A stretch of 64,000 nucleotides of DNA from CAYNHF01 sp964397045 (lineage in GTDB: Bacteria; Actinomycetota; Acidimicrobiia; Spongiisociales; UBA5794), in assembly GCA_964397045.1 (NCBI GenBank), contig CAYNHF010000027.1:1-64000 (forward strand), in the 5' to 3' direction. Position 1 is the stretch's first letter, and each line of letters begins with the position of its first letter. The translations under genes were made by a program, and so were the position numbers. Shown here in pieces: positions 52,433 through 61,921 of the stretch. The notes below the pieces were generated by a model. It ran no database searches and was not told the DNA's origin. It saw only the letters and a list, made by a program, of their open reading frames with translations.

Positions 52433-53464
52433 GTGACCACCACGACATCTCCACTCGCCCTCCGGGTTGCTGCCAGGTTCATGGGGTCGTATCCGTTGGC
52501 GGGGACCTATCACGAGGAGCGGTTCGCCGAGCAAGCGCCCGGTCTCGTCGATCGTGCAGCCACTCTGGTCGAGGCGGAGACGGGCCTCCATGCGCCCGGT
52601 GTTCCGGACGTGAGAGTGGTATCCCGCAGCGAGTGGGTGGAGAACAACATGTCTGCGTTCTCGGCCCTGGTGGCTCCTGCCGAGCAGCGACTCAGTCGGC
52701 ACTCCGGGCTGACCACCCGAGCAGGGCAGCGCCTCATGGCGGCGGAGATGGGGGCAGTGCTCGGCATCCTTTCTCGTCGGGTGCTCGGGCAGTATGAACT
52801 GGTCCTTCCCACCGAAGAGGGGGGCCTCGGTGACACCGTCATGTTTGTTGGAGCCAACGTGCTCCAGATGGAGCGGCGCCATGTGTTCCGTCCTGCCGAG
52901 TTCCGTTTCTGGGTGGCGCTCCACGAGTGCACCCATCGGCTGCAGTTCCGCGGTGTCCCGTGGATGCGCGAGTATTTCCTGGCACTGGTCGGCGAACTGG
53001 TCGCCAAAACCGAGCCGGAACCGCACCGCGCCAGCCGTGTCGCCGCCGAATTGCGCGCTGCTTCGGCTTCGGGTGAGCCGCTGGTCGGCGAAGCCGGCCT
53101 GTTCGGCTTGTTCGCAACGCCTGCCCAGCGCGAGGTCATCGGAAGGGTCCAAGCGTTGATGTCGCTTCTCGAGGGGCACGGCCACGTGGTGATGGATCGC
53201 GTCGGGGCGCGTGAATTGGTGACGCAGGATCGAATGTCGAAGGTGCTCAAGGCAAGGCGACTGGATCCCAGGACCGCGACGTTCTTCAGGTTGGTCGGCC
53301 TCGAGTTGAAGATGAAGCAGTACGAGGCGGGGGGCCGATTCGTTGCAGGGGTGGAACGTCATGCCGGATGGGATGCACTCAACGCTGCTTGGCAGGGGCC
53401 TGAGAATCTCCCGACGCTCGATGAGATCTCCGACCCCGTCCTCTGGCTGGAGCGGGTGGGGTGA
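52433..53464 (+). CDS. DUF2342 zinc-dependent metalloprotease-like protein
   Basis: 343 residues. HECTH at about 164-168 in ALHECTHRLQF and a downstream EGHGHVVMD give the zinc-site pattern of the actinobacterial family known as coenzyme-F420-biosynthesis-associated or zinc-dependent metalloprotease. WARNING on name: F420 association is by gene distribution, not activity. The GTG at 52433 is used; the TTG at 52424 is an alternative. Its stop overlaps the start of tilS. Confidence 0.85.
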   Translation: MTTTTSPLALRVAARFMGSYPLAGTYHEERFAEQAPGLVDRAATLVEAETGLHAPGVPDVRVVSRSEWVENNMSAFSALVAPAEQRLSRHSGLTTRAGQRLMAAEMGAVLGILSRRVLGQYELVLPTEEGGLGDTVMFVGANVLQMERRHVFRPAEFRFWVALHECTHRLQFRGVPWMREYFLALVGELVAKTEPEPHRASRVAAELRAASASGEPLVGEAGLFGLFATPAQREVIGRVQALMSLLEGHGHVVMDRVGARELVTQDRMSKVLKARRLDPRTATFFRLVGLELKMKQYEAGGRFVAGVERHAGWDALNAAWQGPENLPTLDEISDPVLWLERVG

Positions 53465-54774
53465 CCAGCCTGGCAGCGGATCTGCTGGCCGACGTCGGTG
53501 GGCGGATTCCTCCCGGAACCGTGGTGGTGGCCGTCAGTGGAGGCGCCGACTCTGCCGTGCTCGCCTGGGTGGCCACCCAGGCGAACGGCTCGGGCAAAGT
53601 GCGAGCCGTTCATATCAACCACGGACAGGCGGCATCGAGCGATCTTCAGGGAGCTGCGGCTGCGGTTGCTGCCCGCGTTTCGGTTCCTCTCGAAGTGTTC
53701 GCGGTCGAACTCGGGAACGGAGCGTCCTTCGAGAACCAGGCTCGCGAGGCGCGACTCGCCGCCCTGGCAGCGGCCGCGGGAGAAGACGGAGTGGTGCTGG
53801 TCGGCCACCAACGTGACGATGTCGCCGAGACCATCCTCTCTAACCTGGCCCGAGGGGCCGGTGCCAGAGGACTTTCCGGAATCGCCCAACGGCGCGGGCA
53901 ATTCGTGCGTCCGCTCATCGATACCGATCGGTCGGTGGTGCGAGCCGTTGCCGACGAACTGGAGCTTCCGTACTTGGATGACCCCAGCAACCTCGACACC
54001 ACCTTGCGGCGCAATGCGATCCGCCAACGGGTAGTCCCGGCGTTGCTTGAGGTGTTCGGCGCCGGCGTCACCGCCCGGGTCGCCAGGGCAGGCAGGCACC
54101 TGGCCGCCGATGACGCCGCACTGGAAGCCGAGGCGGACCACGTGCCGATTCACGTGGGGTATCGCGGGGCCGTGCTGATTCCAGCGGCGCCGCTCTCAGT
54201 GACCGCCCCCGCGTTGGCGGCTCGGGTCGTGCAGCGTGCATTCCGCAGCCTGCACCCGCCATACGGAGCCGCGACGGAAGACGTGATGGCCGTGCTGGCA
54301 GTCGCTGCCGGGGAGGCACGTCGATTGGGCCTCGCAGGCGACCTCGTAGTCGACCGGGAAGATGCGCTGATTGCGATCTACCGGCCGGAAAATGCATCGA
54401 GCAGCTCCCGGATCGAACTCATCCGTGCCGCCGCCTCCAATCCCATCACCTACGGCCCGGTGCGGCTGCACGCCCTCACGGGACCTTCGCGGCCTACGAT
54501 CGGCAGGCTCGCGGCTCGTTTGAAGGCGGACGGACCCTATGCCGTGAGGGCGGCGATTGAAGGCGAGCGACTGGAGATCGAGGGCGGTTCCAAGTTGGTG
54601 CGTGACGCCATGGCGGAAAGTGGAATCCCACGTCGGCTCCGGTCCGAGTGGCCGGTCGTGGCTCAAGATGAGAGAATCGCCTGGATCGCCGGATCGCGAC
54701 TGGCCCCGTGGGCCAGAGCCAACCCGGAAACTCCCAAAGCGATGACATTGAGAATGGAGAGGATCGCCCTGTGA
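53461..54774 (+). CDS. tilS: tRNA(Ile)-lysidine synthetase
   Basis: 437 residues. PP-loop SGGADS (26-31) in VVAVSGGADSAVLAWV, the VGHQRDDVAETILSNLARG segment and a C-terminal domain. It attaches lysine to C34 of tRNA-Ile(CAU). GTG at 53461 overlaps the previous stop. Part of the conserved tilS-hpt-ftsH block. Confidence 0.93.
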   Translation: MTSLAADLLADVGGRIPPGTVVVAVSGGADSAVLAWVATQANGSGKVRAVHINHGQAASSDLQGAAAAVAARVSVPLEVFAVELGNGASFENQAREARLAALAAAAGEDGVVLVGHQRDDVAETILSNLARGAGARGLSGIAQRRGQFVRPLIDTDRSVVRAVADELELPYLDDPSNLDTTLRRNAIRQRVVPALLEVFGAGVTARVARAGRHLAADDAALEAEADHVPIHVGYRGAVLIPAAPLSVTAPALAARVVQRAFRSLHPPYGAATEDVMAVLAVAAGEARRLGLAGDLVVDREDALIAIYRPENASSSSRIELIRAAASNPITYGPVRLHALTGPSRPTIGRLAARLKADGPYAVRAAIEGERLEIEGGSKLVRDAMAESGIPRRLRSEWPVVAQDERIAWIAGSRLAPWARANPETPKAMTLRMERIAL

Positions 54775-55304
54775 AGATCGAGCGGGTGCTGATCGAAGAA
54801 GATCAAATCCAGGCCAAGCTGGCCGAGATGGGTGCAGCTATCTCGCGGGACTACGAAGGCAAGAACCTGCTCGTGGTCGGGGTGCTCAAAGGTGCCTTCA
54901 TGGTGATGGCCGATCTGGCCCGCAACATCGACATCCCGGTCGAGTTCGACTTCATGGCGGTCTCATCGTACGGGTCCGCGACCAAGACCTCGGGGGTAGT
55001 ACGGATCCTCAAGGATCTCGATACCGAGATTGCAGGTCGCCACGTGCTCATCGTCGAGGACATCATCGACTCCGGCCTCACGCTTCACTACCTGATTCGG
55101 AACCTCGGTGTCCGGGGCCCCGAATCGCTTGAACTCGCCGCGTTGCTCGTCAAGGACGGCATCGAGCGGCCTCCGTTGGACATTCGCTATACCGGTTTCC
55201 ACATTCCGCCCGAGTTCGTCGTCGGGTATGGCCTCGACTATCAGGGGTTGTTGCGCAATCTCCCCTATATCGGTGTCATGGCCGAAGACGGTGAAGAAGA
55301 CTGA
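54771..55304 (+). CDS. hpt: Hypoxanthine phosphoribosyltransferase
   Basis: 177 residues. PRPP loop VLIVEDIIDSGLTL, VVGVLKGAFMVMADLAR and FVVGYGLDYQGLLRNLPYIG are characteristic. It salvages hypoxanthine/guanine to IMP/GMP. GTG at 54771 overlaps the tilS stop. Confidence 0.95.
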   Translation: MKIERVLIEEDQIQAKLAEMGAAISRDYEGKNLLVVGVLKGAFMVMADLARNIDIPVEFDFMAVSSYGSATKTSGVVRILKDLDTEIAGRHVLIVEDIIDSGLTLHYLIRNLGVRGPESLELAALLVKDGIERPPLDIRYTGFHIPPEFVVGYGLDYQGLLRNLPYIGVMAEDGEED

Positions 55305-55424
55305 TCGGGACCACCCGAAGCCACCTCCCTCGCGGCCGCGATCACAGAACTAGCTCCCACGATCACATATGATGAAACTGCAAACTTCTCAGCGAAACCC
55401 CCGAACCGGCCGATTAGGAGCAGC

Positions 55425-57368
55425 GTGAGCCGTACCGCCCGCACCATCGTTGTGTACGCCGTCGTGGTTCTACTCGTCGTGATGGCAGTCAACGTGTTCA
55501 TGTCGACCGGAGAGGAACCTGAGGCGCTCACGCTCAACGAGTTCCAGACCAAGCTGGAAACCGGCCAAATCACGGCGGTCATCATGAAGCAGGTCTCAGA
55601 TGAGATCGAGGGCGAGATGGTCGACCCAACCGCCGAAGATGGCGTCACCGAATTCGTGGTCGGCTACCCCAACGAGTACGAGGGTGAACTCACCCAGCAG
55701 ATCCTCGACGCCGGTGTCGAGGACTTTGAGATCGACCCCGAGAACCCCTCGGCGTTCCAGTGGATCATCGGGCTGCTGCCCTACGTGCTGCTCTTCGGGA
55801 TCTTCATCTTCGTGATGATGCAACTCCAGGGCGGCGGCAACCGGGTGATGCAGTTCGGTAAGGCGAAGGCAAAGCAGGTCACCAAGGACCAGCCGAAGGT
55901 TACATTCGCCGACGTTGCAGGATCCGACGAGGCCGTAGAGGAACTCGAGGAGATCAGGGACTTTCTCGAGAGCCCGGGCAAATTCCGGGCGATGGGAGCG
56001 AAGATCCCGAAGGGGGTGTTGCTCTTCGGACCCCCCGGCACGGGTAAGACCTTGTTGGCTCGTGCCGTCGCCGGGGAGGCAGGCGTACCGTTCTTCTCCA
56101 TCTCCGGGTCGGACTTCGTGGAGATGTTCGTCGGCGTGGGTGCCAGCCGGGTTCGCGATCTCTTCGAGCAAGCCAAAGCGAGCGGCCCCGCCATCATCTT
56201 CATCGACGAGATCGACGCAGTCGGTCGCCATCGCGGCGCAGGCCTCGGCGGAGGTCACGACGAACGCGAGCAGACGCTCAACCAGCTCCTCGTCGAACTC
56301 GACGGCTTTGACGTGACCACCGGTGTGATCGTCATCGCGGCGACCAACCGCCCCGACATCCTCGACCCTGCTTTGCTGCGCCCAGGTCGCTTCGATCGCC
56401 AGATCGTCGTCGACCGCCCCGACCTGCTGGGCCGGGAAGCGATTCTCGAAGTGCACGCCAAGGGGAAGCCGCTGGCGGATGACATCAACCTGAAGGCGCT
56501 GGCGAGACAGACTCCCGGGTTCACCGGAGCGGACCTGGCCAACCTCATCAACGAAGCAGCCTTGCTCGCCGCCAGGACCGATTCGGACATCATCACCATG
56601 GTCGAGTTGGAAGAAGCCATCGAGCGCGTGATCGCTGGTCCGGAGCGCAAGAGCCGTGTGATGTCGGAAGAAGAACGCAAGATCACTGCCTACCACGAGG
56701 GTGGCCACGCCCTGGTCGGATATGCGCTGCCGAACGCCGACCCCATCCACAAAATCACGATCATTCCCCGTGGCAGAGCAGGTGGCTACACCATGGCGTT
56801 GCCGATGGAGGACAAGAACTACATGCGGCGCAGCGAGCTGGTAGATCAGCTTGCCATGCTGCTCGGCGGACGCACTGCCGAGGAAATCATATTCCTGGAT
56901 CCCACCACTGGAGCATCGAACGACATCGAGAAGTCCACCCAGATCGCCAAGCGGATGGTGATGGAATACGGCATGAGCGACGAATTGGGGCCACTCCAAT
57001 ACGGCAAACCCGAAGGTGAGGTATTCCTCGGCCGCGACTACACGAGCGGCAACGACATCTCGAACGAGGTGGCGGCTGCGATCGATTCCGAGATTCGCGC
57101 CATGATCACCGCCGCCCACGAAGAGGCACGCGAGATCATCACCACCCATATTGATGCGCTCCACCGTCTTGCAGCTGTGCTGCTGGACAAGGAGACCGTC
57201 GGCGCCAAGGAACTCGACGAGATCTTGCATGACGTTCCGAAGTGGGAGCACACCGAAACCGGAGGCCTCCGGATCAGGATGCCGCAGCATGGAGCGGTGC
57301 GTGAGGCAGGTCTCGTCGCCTCGCAGCGTTCCGAAGAGTCGACGCCGTCACAGCCGCCGAGGAATTGA
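55425..57368 (+). CDS. ftsH: ATP-dependent zinc metalloprotease FtsH
   Basis: 647 residues: membrane helix 1 (about 7-26), periplasmic domain, helix 2 (about 110-130), AAA domain with GPPGTGKT (202-209), FIDEIDAVG and the SRH region RPGRFDRQI, and the zinc site HEGGH (424-428). Degrades membrane and regulatory proteins. GTG at 55425 is preceded by TAGGAG. The stop overlaps the folP start, so folate genes are co-expressed. Confidence 0.97.
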   Translation: MSRTARTIVVYAVVVLLVVMAVNVFMSTGEEPEALTLNEFQTKLETGQITAVIMKQVSDEIEGEMVDPTAEDGVTEFVVGYPNEYEGELTQQILDAGVEDFEIDPENPSAFQWIIGLLPYVLLFGIFIFVMMQLQGGGNRVMQFGKAKAKQVTKDQPKVTFADVAGSDEAVEELEEIRDFLESPGKFRAMGAKIPKGVLLFGPPGTGKTLLARAVAGEAGVPFFSISGSDFVEMFVGVGASRVRDLFEQAKASGPAIIFIDEIDAVGRHRGAGLGGGHDEREQTLNQLLVELDGFDVTTGVIVIAATNRPDILDPALLRPGRFDRQIVVDRPDLLGREAILEVHAKGKPLADDINLKALARQTPGFTGADLANLINEAALLAARTDSDIITMVELEEAIERVIAGPERKSRVMSEEERKITAYHEGGHALVGYALPNADPIHKITIIPRGRAGGYTMALPMEDKNYMRRSELVDQLAMLLGGRTAEEIIFLDPTTGASNDIEKSTQIAKRMVMEYGMSDELGPLQYGKPEGEVFLGRDYTSGNDISNEVAAAIDSEIRAMITAAHEEAREIITTHIDALHRLAAVLLDKETVGAKELDEILHDVPKWEHTETGGLRIRMPQHGAVREAGLVASQRSEESTPSQPPRN

Positions 57369-58261
57369 CCTCCGCCACGTTTCGGCCCGTGGAGTGGAGC
57401 GTGCGCGATCGTACTCTGTCTACAGCGACACATACGCTGGTGATGGGCGTGCTCAACGTGACCCCGGATTCGTTCTCGGATGGCGGCAGGTTGGCGACGA
57501 CGGTCGGCGTTGACACTGCGCCCGCAGTCGAGGCGGGAAGGCGGTTGTGGGACGAGGGCGCAGACATCATCGACGTTGGCGGAGAGTCGACCCGGCCCGG
57601 GGCCCTGCCGGTCGCGGTAGAGACGGAATTGGAGCGTACGATCCCGGTTGTGTCGGCGCTTGCAGCAGAAGGCAAGCTGGTTTCGATCGATACTTCAAAG
57701 CCTGAGGTGGCTGCAGCGGCACTGGAAGCCGGAGCGGTGATCGTCAACGACGTCACCGGTCTGGGTGATCCTGCGATGGTCGAGATCTGTGGGACATTTG
57801 GGGCGGGCGTGGTTCTGATGCATATGCAGGGAGAGCCGGCAACGATGCAGGACGATCCTCGCTACGCGGACGTCGTGATCGAGGTGAGAGCCCACCTCGT
57901 CGGCAGGCTTGAACGGTCCGGACTCGATCCCGCCGCGGTTTGTCTCGATCCGGGGATCGGTTTCGGCAAGACCTCGGATCACAACCTGACGCTGCTCAGC
58001 CATCTCCAGGAGTTTGTATCCCTGGGAAGCCCGGTGCTGGTGGGGACTTCGCGCAAAGGCTTTCTGGGAGGAATCCTTGCCGATGCCGGCTGCGGGGAGG
58101 TGTCGCGAGAACAACGGGATCTGGCGACCGCCGCGACCACCGCGTTGGCGGTTGCCGCAGGCGTTGCAGTGGTGCGGGTTCACAATGTCCCGATGACCGT
58201 CGATGTTGCCCGGGTTGCCGACGCTATCGTGCGTGAGCACTCCGGCGAAGGGAAACAGTAA
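57365..58261 (+). CDS. folP: Dihydropteroate synthase
   Basis: 298 residues, TIM barrel. VMGVLNVTPDSFSDGG, DVGGESTRPGA, VSIDTSKPEVAAAALEAGAV, LDPGIGFGKT and GTSRKGFLG are all present. Makes dihydropteroate from pABA and the pterin pyrophosphate. TTG at 57365 overlaps ftsH; a later GTG (57404) is possible. Confidence 0.95.
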   Translation: MTSATFRPVEWSVRDRTLSTATHTLVMGVLNVTPDSFSDGGRLATTVGVDTAPAVEAGRRLWDEGADIIDVGGESTRPGALPVAVETELERTIPVVSALAAEGKLVSIDTSKPEVAAAALEAGAVIVNDVTGLGDPAMVEICGTFGAGVVLMHMQGEPATMQDDPRYADVVIEVRAHLVGRLERSGLDPAAVCLDPGIGFGKTSDHNLTLLSHLQEFVSLGSPVLVGTSRKGFLGGILADAGCGEVSREQRDLATAATTALAVAAGVAVVRVHNVPMTVDVARVADAIVREHSGEGKQ

Positions 58262-58263
58262 CC

Positions 58264-58737
58264 GTGGCAGGGCTCGAGCCCAGGGGTTTCAAGTGGGTGA
58301 TCGCGGGACGCCTCGCGGTGTCCGAGCGGATCGGTGGCTATGGCTTCCAGCACCGCAGGGTCCGGCGCGAGGAGGAGATCATCTGGCTTGTTGAGCAGGG
58401 GATCAATACGGTGCTCACTCTGTTGCCGGGGAACCAGAACCAGGCCGCGTACGACGGCGCTGCGTTTCGGTATTACAACTTTCCGATCGAGGCTGACATT
58501 GAGCCTGAGGAAGTCGCTGAGGTCTTCACCACGATGGATGAGGCGCTGGAGCCCCGTGGTTCGTCGCTGCTGGTACACCGCGATCTGATCGATGACACTG
58601 TCGTCGGCCTGCTGGGTGGGTATCTGGTGCACTGCGGCCTGATCGACGACCCGATCGTGGCGACGTCCGTGATCCAGGAGATCGCAGGTCGGGCAATCGG
58701 TCCGGAAGGACGCCGGCTGATTCCCCAACAGGCCTGA
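58264..58737 (+). CDS. Dual-specificity-phosphatase-like protein lacking the catalytic Cys
   Basis: 157 residues. The fold order KWVIAGRLAVSERIGGYGFQ, then ITVL-like strand TVLTLLPGNQ, PIEADIEPEE and a helix resembles a DSP/PTP. The P-loop normally HCxxGxxR reads VHRDLIDDTVVGLLGG: Cys replaced by Arg, Gly lost and the final Arg replaced, so it cannot use the usual thiol chemistry. It lies between folP and folK where dihydroneopterin aldolase (folB) is often found. I do not see a folB in the window. GTG at 58264 starts just after folP. Confidence 0.65.
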   Translation: MAGLEPRGFKWVIAGRLAVSERIGGYGFQHRRVRREEEIIWLVEQGINTVLTLLPGNQNQAAYDGAAFRYYNFPIEADIEPEEVAEVFTTMDEALEPRGSSLLVHRDLIDDTVVGLLGGYLVHCGLIDDPIVATSVIQEIAGRAIGPEGRRLIPQQA

Positions 58738-58738
58738 G

Positions 58739-59305
58739 GTGACTATCCGGGCCGCGATCGGGCTCGGGTCCAATCTCGGAGACCGGGACGCGAACATCCG
58801 TGCCGCCATTGCGGGGCTTGACGAACTGGGCACGCTCCTTGCGACGTCATCGCTGTATTCGACTGCCCCGGTAGGAGGCCCGCCGCAGGACGACTACGTG
58901 AATGCGGTTGTGTTGCTCGACACGAACCTCGAGCCGCAGGCACTGCTAGAAGGCGCGATGAGGATCGAACGGTCGATGGGACGCGAACGACGCGAGCGCT
59001 GGGGGCCCCGCACCATCGACGTCGACATCCTGCTCTACGGTGACCAGACCGTCGATGATACCGGCCTCACCATTCCGCACCCTGAGCTGACCAAGCGGCG
59101 CTTCGTGCTCGAGCCGCTGGTCGAAGTCTGGCCGGACGCCAAGCTCCCCGACGGGACAGTGCTGGCGCCACTGCTGGCAGGCGTTTCGAGCCAGGAGGTC
59201 CACCGGATAGGGTCGCCGTGGGGGAGTCGAGCCGCGCTGGTGCTGTTCGCGCTGGTCGCAGCGGCCGCGGTGTTGGTGTGGTGGCTCGTCGGCGCGCTCC
59301 TGTGA
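58739..59305 (+). CDS. folK: HPPK (FolK) with C-terminal membrane tail
   Basis: 188 residues. GLGSNLGDRDANIRAAI, STAPVGGPPQDDYVNAVV, RWGPRTIDVDILLYGDQTV and IPHPELTKRRFVLEPLVE are canonical pyrophosphokinase motifs. After the enzyme ends near 158, there is a strongly hydrophobic helix (AALVLFALVAAAAVLVWWLV) up to the end. Such a tail is unusual for FolK and would anchor it to the membrane. GTG at 58739, one base after the previous stop. Confidence 0.9.
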   Translation: MTIRAAIGLGSNLGDRDANIRAAIAGLDELGTLLATSSLYSTAPVGGPPQDDYVNAVVLLDTNLEPQALLEGAMRIERSMGRERRERWGPRTIDVDILLYGDQTVDDTGLTIPHPELTKRRFVLEPLVEVWPDAKLPDGTVLAPLLAGVSSQEVHRIGSPWGSRAALVLFALVAAAAVLVWWLVGALL

Positions 59306-59397
59306 CAGGCCGGTCGCCGGCCGCTGCCCGGCTGACGGACCCGCTGGGCCTACACTTGCCCCGGCACCGGTACCCAGTGGACTGAAGCCGAGGACTC

Positions 59398-60237
59398 ATG
59401 CAACTCACGATCGTCGGGCCCGGTAGGGCCGGCATGTCGCTCGCTATTGCAGCGGTTGACGCGGGCCACTCGATCGCAGCCGTCGCGGGCCGCGCTCCCG
59501 GGATCGTTGCGGCTGCAGCCGATCGGCTCGAGGCAGTGCCCCATGGTCTCACCGATGCCTTGCCGGCAAGCGACGTGATGCTGATCGCGGTGCGGGACGA
59601 TGCGATTCCAGCCGTCTCCGCCGAACTCGCAGCCAACCCGTTGGCAGCCGGCGCCGCGGTGCACGTGTCCGGCCTGACCTCGGTGACCGCATTGGCTCCG
59701 CTGCACGAGCGTGGCCTCGCTGTCGGGTCGTTCCATCCGCTGCAGACCTTGCCCAATCCGGAGGCGGGGGCTGCGGCACTGCAAGGCTCGTGGATTGGCG
59801 TCACCACCGATGATCCGGGCCTGAGGACGACCCTCGACGAACTGGCTACCAGCCTTGGGGCTCTGCCGTTCCTTCTCGACGATTCGCTCAAGGCGACCTA
59901 TCACGCCGCAGCCGCGGCTGCAGCGAATTTCCCGCTGGCAGCACTGACGATGGCCCATGATCTCTTCGTTGCGGCCGGGGTACCGTTTGCCGCCTCCCGG
60001 CCCCTCGTGAAAGCTGTGATTGCCAATGCCTACGAAATGGGTCCGCGGGCCGCACTCACCGGACCCGTGGCGCGTGGCGATGTTGGTACCGTGGCTGCAC
60101 AGCTGGCGGCGGTGGCGGCTGCAGACCCCTCCCTCGTCACCGGTTTCGCCGATTCCGTTGCCGAACTGGCTCGACTGGCGGGCCGTAGCGAGGCGTTTGA
60201 GCCGCTGATCGCACAATCCACCCGGGGAGCAGACTGA
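59398..60237 (+). CDS. Rossmann plus DUF2520 oxidoreductase
   Basis: 279 residues. N-terminal NAD(P) fold (LTIVGPGRAGMSLAIAAVDA), SDVMLIAVRDDAIPAVSAEL, HVSGLTSVTAL, VGSFHPLQTLPN, then a helical DUF2520 domain from about 155 with YHAAAAAAANFPLA. Always close to panC in actinobacteria; may act as a ketopantoate reductase that replaces PanE. That role is inferred from adjacency. ATG at 59398 begins the fold. Confidence 0.82.
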   Translation: MQLTIVGPGRAGMSLAIAAVDAGHSIAAVAGRAPGIVAAAADRLEAVPHGLTDALPASDVMLIAVRDDAIPAVSAELAANPLAAGAAVHVSGLTSVTALAPLHERGLAVGSFHPLQTLPNPEAGAAALQGSWIGVTTDDPGLRTTLDELATSLGALPFLLDDSLKATYHAAAAAAANFPLAALTMAHDLFVAAGVPFAASRPLVKAVIANAYEMGPRAALTGPVARGDVGTVAAQLAAVAAADPSLVTGFADSVAELARLAGRSEAFEPLIAQSTRGAD

Positions 60238-60239
60238 CG

Positions 60240-61151
60240 GTGGAGGTGCTGGGGAGCTTCGCTGCCGTCAGGCGTTGGGGCGAGAGCTTGCAGGGCTCGT
60301 TCGGACTCGTTCCCACCATGGGGTACCTCCACGAGGGTCACATCAGTCTGCTCGAAGGCGCCCGTGCCGGGTGTGACGCTGTAGTGATGAGCCTGTTCGT
60401 CAACCCTCTCCAGTTCGACGATCCCACCGACTTGAGCCGCTATCCGCGCGACCCGGATCGGGACCTCGAGCTTGCGGAACGAGCGGGGGTCAACGTCGTG
60501 TTCGCTCCGGGGGTTGCCGAGATGTACGCAACCGATCCCATCTTCCGGGTCTCGCCGGGCAGGATGGCGGCGTCGATGGAAGGCGCACGGCGGCCCGGGC
60601 ATTTCGAAGGGGTGGCGCTGGCAGTGACGAAGCTGCTCGCCGGCATCCGGCCCGACCGGGCGTACTTCGGGAAGAAGGACGCACAGCAGCTGGCGATCGT
60701 CCAGCGGCTGGCTACGGACTTGTCTCTGCCGGTCGACATCGTGGCGATGCCCACAGTGCGGGAAGCAGACGGTCTCGCTTTGGGGTCTCGCAACGTGTTC
60801 CTCGGTGCCGCAGCTCGATCCCGCGCCCGCTCACTCAGCAGGGGGCTGTTCATGGCCGCAGACTCCGTTGCCGCCGGGGAGAGGGGTGGAGCAGTGCTCG
60901 AGGCGCATGCCGGCACTCCGGCCGGCGCGGACGATCGGGTCGAACTGGAGTACGTCGAGCTGGCAGCTCAGGAGGACGTCGGTAGGCTCGAGGAGCTCGA
61001 TCGCCCAGCCTTTTTGGCGATCGCCGCCACTATCGACGGGGTGCGTTTGATCGACAACGTGTCCTTCGAGTGGAAGGCAGGAGTCCCCGTCCCGGATCGG
61101 GGGGTCCGCCTCGACCGGATCAGCGCGTTGTACTCGACGGAGGAGGACTGA
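60240..61151 (+). CDS. panC: Pantothenate synthetase
   Basis: 303 residues. VPTMGYLHEGHISLL (HIGH-like), SLFVNPLQFDDPTDLSRYPR, GHFEGVALAVTKLL and FGKKDAQQLAIVQRL (KMSKS-like region) are diagnostic. Condenses pantoate and beta-alanine. GTG at 60240 starts two bases after the DUF2520 stop. No panD is nearby. Confidence 0.95.
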   Translation: MEVLGSFAAVRRWGESLQGSFGLVPTMGYLHEGHISLLEGARAGCDAVVMSLFVNPLQFDDPTDLSRYPRDPDRDLELAERAGVNVVFAPGVAEMYATDPIFRVSPGRMAASMEGARRPGHFEGVALAVTKLLAGIRPDRAYFGKKDAQQLAIVQRLATDLSLPVDIVAMPTVREADGLALGSRNVFLGAAARSRARSLSRGLFMAADSVAAGERGGAVLEAHAGTPAGADDRVELEYVELAAQEDVGRLEELDRPAFLAIAATIDGVRLIDNVSFEWKAGVPVPDRGVRLDRISALYSTEED

Positions 61152-61921
61152 TGCTGTTGGTGATCGACGTCGGGAACAGCCAGACGGTGAGCGGCGTCTA
61201 CGACGAGGAGGAGCTAGTCGGCCACTGGCGGCTGACGACCGACGTGCACCGCACGACGGACGAAACCCGGCTCTGGCTGCGCTCGCTGCTCGAACTCGAG
61301 GGGTTTGCCGCAGCAGAACTGGAAGGGGTCGCCGTCTCCAGTGTTGTTCCTGCCATCACTGCTCGCTTCCGCGAGGTCGGAGACTGGTTGACGTCTGGAC
61401 CTGTGATCGTGGTCGAACCTGGAGTGAAGACCGGTATGCCGATCCAGATCGACAATCCGCGGGAGGTGGGAGCCGATCGGGTCGTCAATGCGGTTGCGGC
61501 TCGGGCTCGATACGGGGCGCCGGTTGTCGTGGTGGACTTCGGAACCTCGACCAACTTCGATGTGGTCGGCCCCGAGGGGGAGTACCTGGGCGGTGCGATC
61601 GCTCCCGGGCTCGTGATCTCGACCGAGGCCCTGATCTCGGGAACGGCGGCGTTGCGCACCGTGGAGTTCGTGCCGCCGCGCGGCGCGATCGGCAAAGGCA
61701 CGGTTGAGGCAATCCAGTCGGGAGCCATTTTCGGCCACGCCGGCCTGGTGGACGGCATCACGGAACGGATTGTTGCTGAGCTGGGCGGCAAGGCAGAGCG
61801 GGTCGCCACCGGGGGGCTGGCATCTACCATCGTTCCCTACTGTCGCAGCGTCGATCAGATTGACGAGTTCTTGACCCTGGACGGCCTGCGACGCATCTAC
61901 GAGATGAATCGAGCTGACTGA
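61151..61921 (+). CDS. coaX: Type III pantothenate kinase
   Basis: 256 residues, ASKHA fold. VIDVGNSQTVSGVY, DFGTSTNFDVVGPEG and GGAIAPGLVIS are family motifs. Phosphorylates pantothenate; type III enzymes have poor ATP affinity and are not inhibited by CoA. ATG at 61151 overlaps panC; the stop overlaps the lysS start. Pantothenate synthesis and use are thus on one transcript. Confidence 0.95.
   Translation: MLLVIDVGNSQTVSGVYDEEELVGHWRLTTDVHRTTDETRLWLRSLLELEGFAAAELEGVAVSSVVPAITARFREVGDWLTSGPVIVVEPGVKTGMPIQIDNPREVGADRVVNAVAARARYGAPVVVVDFGTSTNFDVVGPEGEYLGGAIAPGLVISTEALISGTAALRTVEFVPPRGAIGKGTVEAIQSGAIFGHAGLVDGITERIVAELGGKAERVATGGLASTIVPYCRSVDQIDEFLTLDGLRRIYEMNRAD

Noticed and set aside
55596..57290. 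564-codon antisense frame opposite ftsH
   Set aside because: His/Val-rich shadow of a strongly conserved gene; no start signal or family match.
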